Assembly: GCA_965116625.1 (NCBI GenBank)
Contig: OZ220717.1
Coordinates: 62,001 to 126,000, forward strand
Direction: 5' to 3'
Source of the DNA: VXNE01 sp965116625
GTDB taxonomy: Bacteria; Pseudomonadota; Gammaproteobacteria; Pseudomonadales; Azotimanducaceae
Length of the DNA stretch: 64,000 nucleotides
In this document: piece after piece, positions 62,001 to 64,000 of the stretch
Numbering within the stretch: position 1 is the stretch's first letter
How the letters are laid out: each line of letters starts with the position of its first letter
Notes under the pieces: generated by a model
Database searches by the model: none
Told to the model about the DNA's origin: nothing
Seen by the model: the letters and a program-made list of their open reading frames with translations, nothing else
Made by a program: the position numbers and the translations under genes

Positions 62001-63015
62001 CGCCGCGTTGCTGTTCCACCAGGCGCAGCGTGTCCCCCGCCGCCAGCGAATAACCCGGTACATCGGACCATGGTGCGTCGACCTGCGCGAGGTCCACGCC
62101 GGCGACGCCCTCGACGCGAACGATCCGCAGGTGTCGCCGCGCTTCGAATCCCCAGGTTTCGGTGGAGGGCCAATGTCCCGACGGCTCCGGCATGGCGAAT
62201 TCATCGAGGTGGCGCACGGCGCGGGCCTCAATGTCGATGATCCACGTGCCCCGCTGTACCTGCACGCGCAAGCGACCGTCTTCCTCGATGCGGGCGGGCA
62301 GTTCCGGCTCCAGTGCCGTGACCACGAAGTCCGGGGGCAGGGCCACGCCCAGGTCGACGATCCGGCCGTCTCCCCCCACGGAAAGCAAAATCACTGTGGT
62401 CAGCTTCTGGGGCACGTCGTCGACCAGGAGCCTGTAGACGCGAACTTCCAGCGTCTCGCGGCTCTCGTCCGTGTCGGCTCGCTCGCCGAGCCAGAGCCGG
62501 TCCCCACCGAGGTTTGTCCGGACCGGTTCGCCGTTACGCGAAAGGGTGATCAACCCGACGCCAGGGGGAACGTCCACGAATTCAGGTTCGTCGTTCCAGG
62601 CGAGCCTCCCCGTCACATAGTGACGCCCGGCGGGCAGACGCAAACGCGGCAGGGCACCGCCCAGCACCACCGCGGGACGACCATCGACACGGACGTCACT
62701 GGGCCCACTCTGCTCCACCGTCGGCAAGGGCACGTCGGATTCCGCGAACAACCGTGCTTCCAACCGGAATGCCGCGCCGTCTTTCCCGACTTCGAGCTCG
62801 AGTTCGCGAATCCAGGCACAGGCGGTACGCTCTCCGTCGGTCGCGGCGATCGGACAGGCCGCCTCCGGATGCTCGTGCAGAACCCACTCCCGCCACTGGC
62901 GAAGGTCTTCGGGAACATAGACGTCGGTGGCGGGCTGGCCGAGCGCGCTGGCCGTCATCGCAAGCGACAGGGCCAGGCCGCAGACAGGCGTGCACCCCCT
63001 GCCGAATACACTCAT
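59029..63015 (-). CDS. Very large membrane protein with internal duplication, function unknown
   Basis: 1328 residues. Signal peptide to about residue 27; a long beta-rich extracytoplasmic part (to about 510); a cluster of hydrophobic helices (about 515-600: FLVVLLLILVWRVTSPAW, VVALAVLLSYQVN, YWVVLVPVAVVCIYF); a second helix group near 700-750 ending MAPVLALFMLAPDAAAQ, which looks like a second signal peptide; another beta-rich domain of similar design (LEKPGCLPDCASVSNAAVDI...); and helices at the C-terminus. A loop near 640-655 reads PRVEEAPVEEVVVTAAYRDR, the TonB-box-like EEVVVTA. The two halves seem related, so this may be an old duplication. No family recognised. Confidence 0.7.
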   Translation of the reverse strand: MSVFGRGCTPVCGLALSLAMTASALGQPATDVYVPEDLRQWREWVLHEHPEAACPIAATDGERTACAWIRELELEVGKDGAAFRLEARLFAESDVPLPTVEQSGPSDVRVDGRPAVVLGGALPRLRLPAGRHYVTGRLAWNDEPEFVDVPPGVGLITLSRNGEPVRTNLGGDRLWLGERADTDESRETLEVRVYRLLVDDVPQKLTTVILLSVGGDGRIVDLGVALPPDFVVTALEPELPARIEEDGRLRVQVQRGTWIIDIEARAVRHLDEFAMPEPSGHWPSTETWGFEARRHLRIVRVEGVAGVDLAQVDAPWSDVPGYSLAAGDTLRLVEQQRGDVNPSPGRFDISRKLWLDFDGGGYVVEDNIIARLDRDVRIAADYVPGRIDVNGIPRLVTRLGEGEPGVELTAGSASIKAVSAAGDRLSASGWRVDAASLGAQLHLPPGWRLLWASGPDSAPEAWLDKWRLWDAFLVVLLLILVWRVTSPAWAAVVALAVLLSYQVNPVPTYGWLALAGVVALLRAVRHETTSKVFRATYWVVLVPVAVVCIYFSVGQARQAIYPQLEAVSDAVRFARSVPREVMRTVAEPDAVAVDMLAESPRPRVEEAPVEEVVVTAAYRDRENIRIQTGPGSPQWSWNVARLLWDGPVEADQPLDLALLPPPVTRLVSAAAAVLSLFVVGFFILLSRPRLPRLPPWLSRMAPVLALFMLAPDAAAQLPDAELLQTLEERLLEKPGCLPDCASVSNAAVDIDGDTLRLMQDVHVGGTFAVPLPLSDRVAQPSSVVVGTTRVPLSRDAEGRLSALLGPGVHAVVMEVSVADLRRLDIHFPIRPGSIAADARGWRVYGIAGDTLAGDNIQLERLESDAGPSSSLASAALVAASVQPYVEVRRDLYFDFEPHVETTVTRVAPRQGGFELEVPLLAGETLLSDDVRVAGGVVTAAFDPGVGRVGWLSRYEVADTVELTAPSVDRWREVWTAHGSDFWHVRHEGIVPVDSSRSGTTFRPRSGESVRLHLDSPLAVPGDTVTVESVRTTVRPGSRTYMAGLGLTLRATQGGEFPVRLPSGAQVESIEIEGESQPIPEAGEISLPIEPGVVDYHVGWRGGEDLGVYFETPEVVLARPANNIDITVEFPRDRWTILLGGPTLGAALLFWGVVAVVAALALALSRLPNFPLTTADALLLSVGMTLCNLSGVLLLAAWFMAIWWRSRQTLESMKETTYQLVQILLTLAGLVALGALVWSIPAALLGQPEMQVTGHGSNESTYRWYADHSGETLPTAWVVSLPTWVYRLAMWAWSLWLAFALVRWVRMAWRTLVEPGYLNRPEKQPSESG

Positions 63016-63126
63016 CTCAACGCCTCGCCAACGTCCGCTTGGCAGCAAGAGTACTTCACCCACGACACGAGCGCTTCGGCGGACGGGCAGTGAGCGTTTT
63101 GCGTGAGCTGGCGTTACGCCAGGCGA

Positions 63127-64000
63127 TCAGAGATCGGGAATGGCCACTTCGATCACGTCCTCCAGGCGATCGACCAGCGTGATCTCCATTTCGTCGCGAA
63201 CCGGTTCGGGCAGTCTCGCGAGTTCCGGTTCGTTCTCGCGGGGGAGGATGACGTGCCGGATGCCCGTTCGGTGCGCCGCCAGGATCTTCTCGCGCACGCC
63301 GCCGACCGGCAGCACCAGGCCGGATAACGTGAGTTCCCCCGTCATGGCGATGTCGTCCCGGACGTGCTTGTCGCTGTAGGCTGACGCCAGCGCCGTCGCC
63401 ATCGTGATACCGGCTGACGGTCCGTCCTTCGGCACCGCACCCGCCGGCACGTGGACATGCACGCCGCAATCCTCGATCCGCTTGCGGTCGATGCGGAGCA
63501 AATCCGCCGCGGACCAGATGTAGGACCGGGCCGCCTTGATGGACTCCTGCATGACCTGGCCGAGATGGCCGGTGATCGTGACCTTTTCGTCCTTGTGGGT
63601 GAGCGCCGCCTCCACGTAGAGCACGTCGCCACCGGTCTCGGTCCAGGCAAGCCCCGGAGCAACGCCGGCGGACAGGTTCTCCCGTCCCCTCTCCGACTTG
63701 AACTTGGGGGGTCCGAGCAGGTTGTTCAACTGGTCCTCGATGACGTGCGTGCGCGCATTCTCCTGAACGACTTCCCTGGCCTTCTTGCGGGCGATCCGCC
63801 CAAGGGTGCGCTCCAGTTCCCTGACACCGGCTTCGCGGGTGTAGCGGCGAATGATCGCCTGCAGCGCTTCATCGTCGAAAACGAAGTCTTCCTCATCGAG
63901 GCCGGCATTCTCCCGTTGGCGCGGAATCAGGTAGCGATTCGCTATCTCCTTCTTTTCCTGCTCGCTGTAGCCGGTAAGTTCCAGCACTTCCATGCGATCG
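63127..64000 (-). CDS. lon: ATP-dependent protease Lon (partial, C-terminal part only)
   Basis: The frame continues off the right end of the window. What is seen is the end of the AAA+ lid (EVLELTGYSEQEKKEIANRYLIPRQ) and the complete proteolytic domain: GLAWTETGGDVLYVEAAL, the catalytic Ser in PKDGPSAGITMATAL, and the catalytic Lys in VGGVREKILAAHR. The dyad is intact. Lon degrades misfolded and regulatory proteins in the cytoplasm. It is the next gene on the same strand as the large membrane protein, about 110 bases upstream of it. Confidence 0.95.
   Translation of the reverse strand, partial: DRMEVLELTGYSEQEKKEIANRYLIPRQRENAGLDEEDFVFDDEALQAIIRRYTREAGVRELERTLGRIARKKAREVVQENARTHVIEDQLNNLLGPPKFKSERGRENLSAGVAPGLAWTETGGDVLYVEAALTHKDEKVTITGHLGQVMQESIKAARSYIWSAADLLRIDRKRIEDCGVHVHVPAGAVPKDGPSAGITMATALASAYSDKHVRDDIAMTGELTLSGLVLPVGGVREKILAAHRTGIRHVILPRENEPELARLPEPVRDEMEITLVDRLEDVIEVAIPDL

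Overview
The window comes from a GC-rich chromosome of a Gram-negative bacterium, most likely an uncultured proteobacterium. The reasons are an outer-membrane POTRA/barrel protein, an NAD-linked Mo formate dehydrogenase operon of the soluble fds type, and a catabolic flavour: two crotonase-fold genes, three luciferase-like (LLM) oxidoreductases, a P450, an amidase and a TPP enzyme. No tRNA, rRNA, CRISPR array or integrase was seen. Taxonomy is inference only.

Layout. 1-2.8 kb: a cut-off periplasmic binding protein, a two-TM sensor without an output domain and an OFA-type MFS carrier. 2.76-3.0 kb: a MITE-like element with perfect 19-bp terminal inverted repeats. 3.0-9.7 kb: amidase, alpha/beta hydrolase, Gfo/Idh/MocA oxidoreductase, eIF2B-like protein, crotonase and a DUF4143-type ATPase. 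9.9-16.1 kb: the minus-strand operon fdsG-fdsB-fdsA-fdhD-mobA, with 4-base overlaps at every junction.

16.2-43.3 kb is a defence island, broken only by an Ldh-family dehydrogenase and a CmcJ-like gene (18.8-20.8 kb). In order it carries RloAB (AbiL-type), a 39-codon remnant of a PD-(D/E)XK nuclease-type gene, Gabija (gajA-gajB), a tightly coupled SNF2 helicase / SbcD-like phosphoesterase / SMC-like ATPase operon, a divergent McrBC pair with an unusual McrB, a lone PD-(D/E)XK nuclease-like gene, a small secreted protein, and a CBASS locus. The CBASS locus consists of CapV phospholipase, CD-NTase and Cap2, with no Cap3. It faces a divergent XRE repressor / ImmA-type peptidase pair that fits the CapH/CapP DNA-damage switch, followed by a PIN-like/ribbon-helix-helix pair. 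The helicase-phosphoesterase-ATPase operon is the best candidate for an undescribed system. The CBASS segment is flanked by two diverged copies of the 3' end of an LLM oxidoreductase gene, 6.4 kb apart, which looks like a scar of integration.

43.4-64.0 kb returns to chromosomal content: three LLM oxidoreductases (two are tandem paralogues), arsenate reductase-like phosphatase overlapping a TPP enzyme, a BamA/TamA-like barrel, a P450, two tandem Coq4-like proteins with a degraded metal motif, a family 5 solute-binding protein with a GNAT enzyme, a secreted cyclase-family protein with a crotonase, a BNR-type propeller, a very large membrane protein with an internal repeat, and the 3' part of lon.
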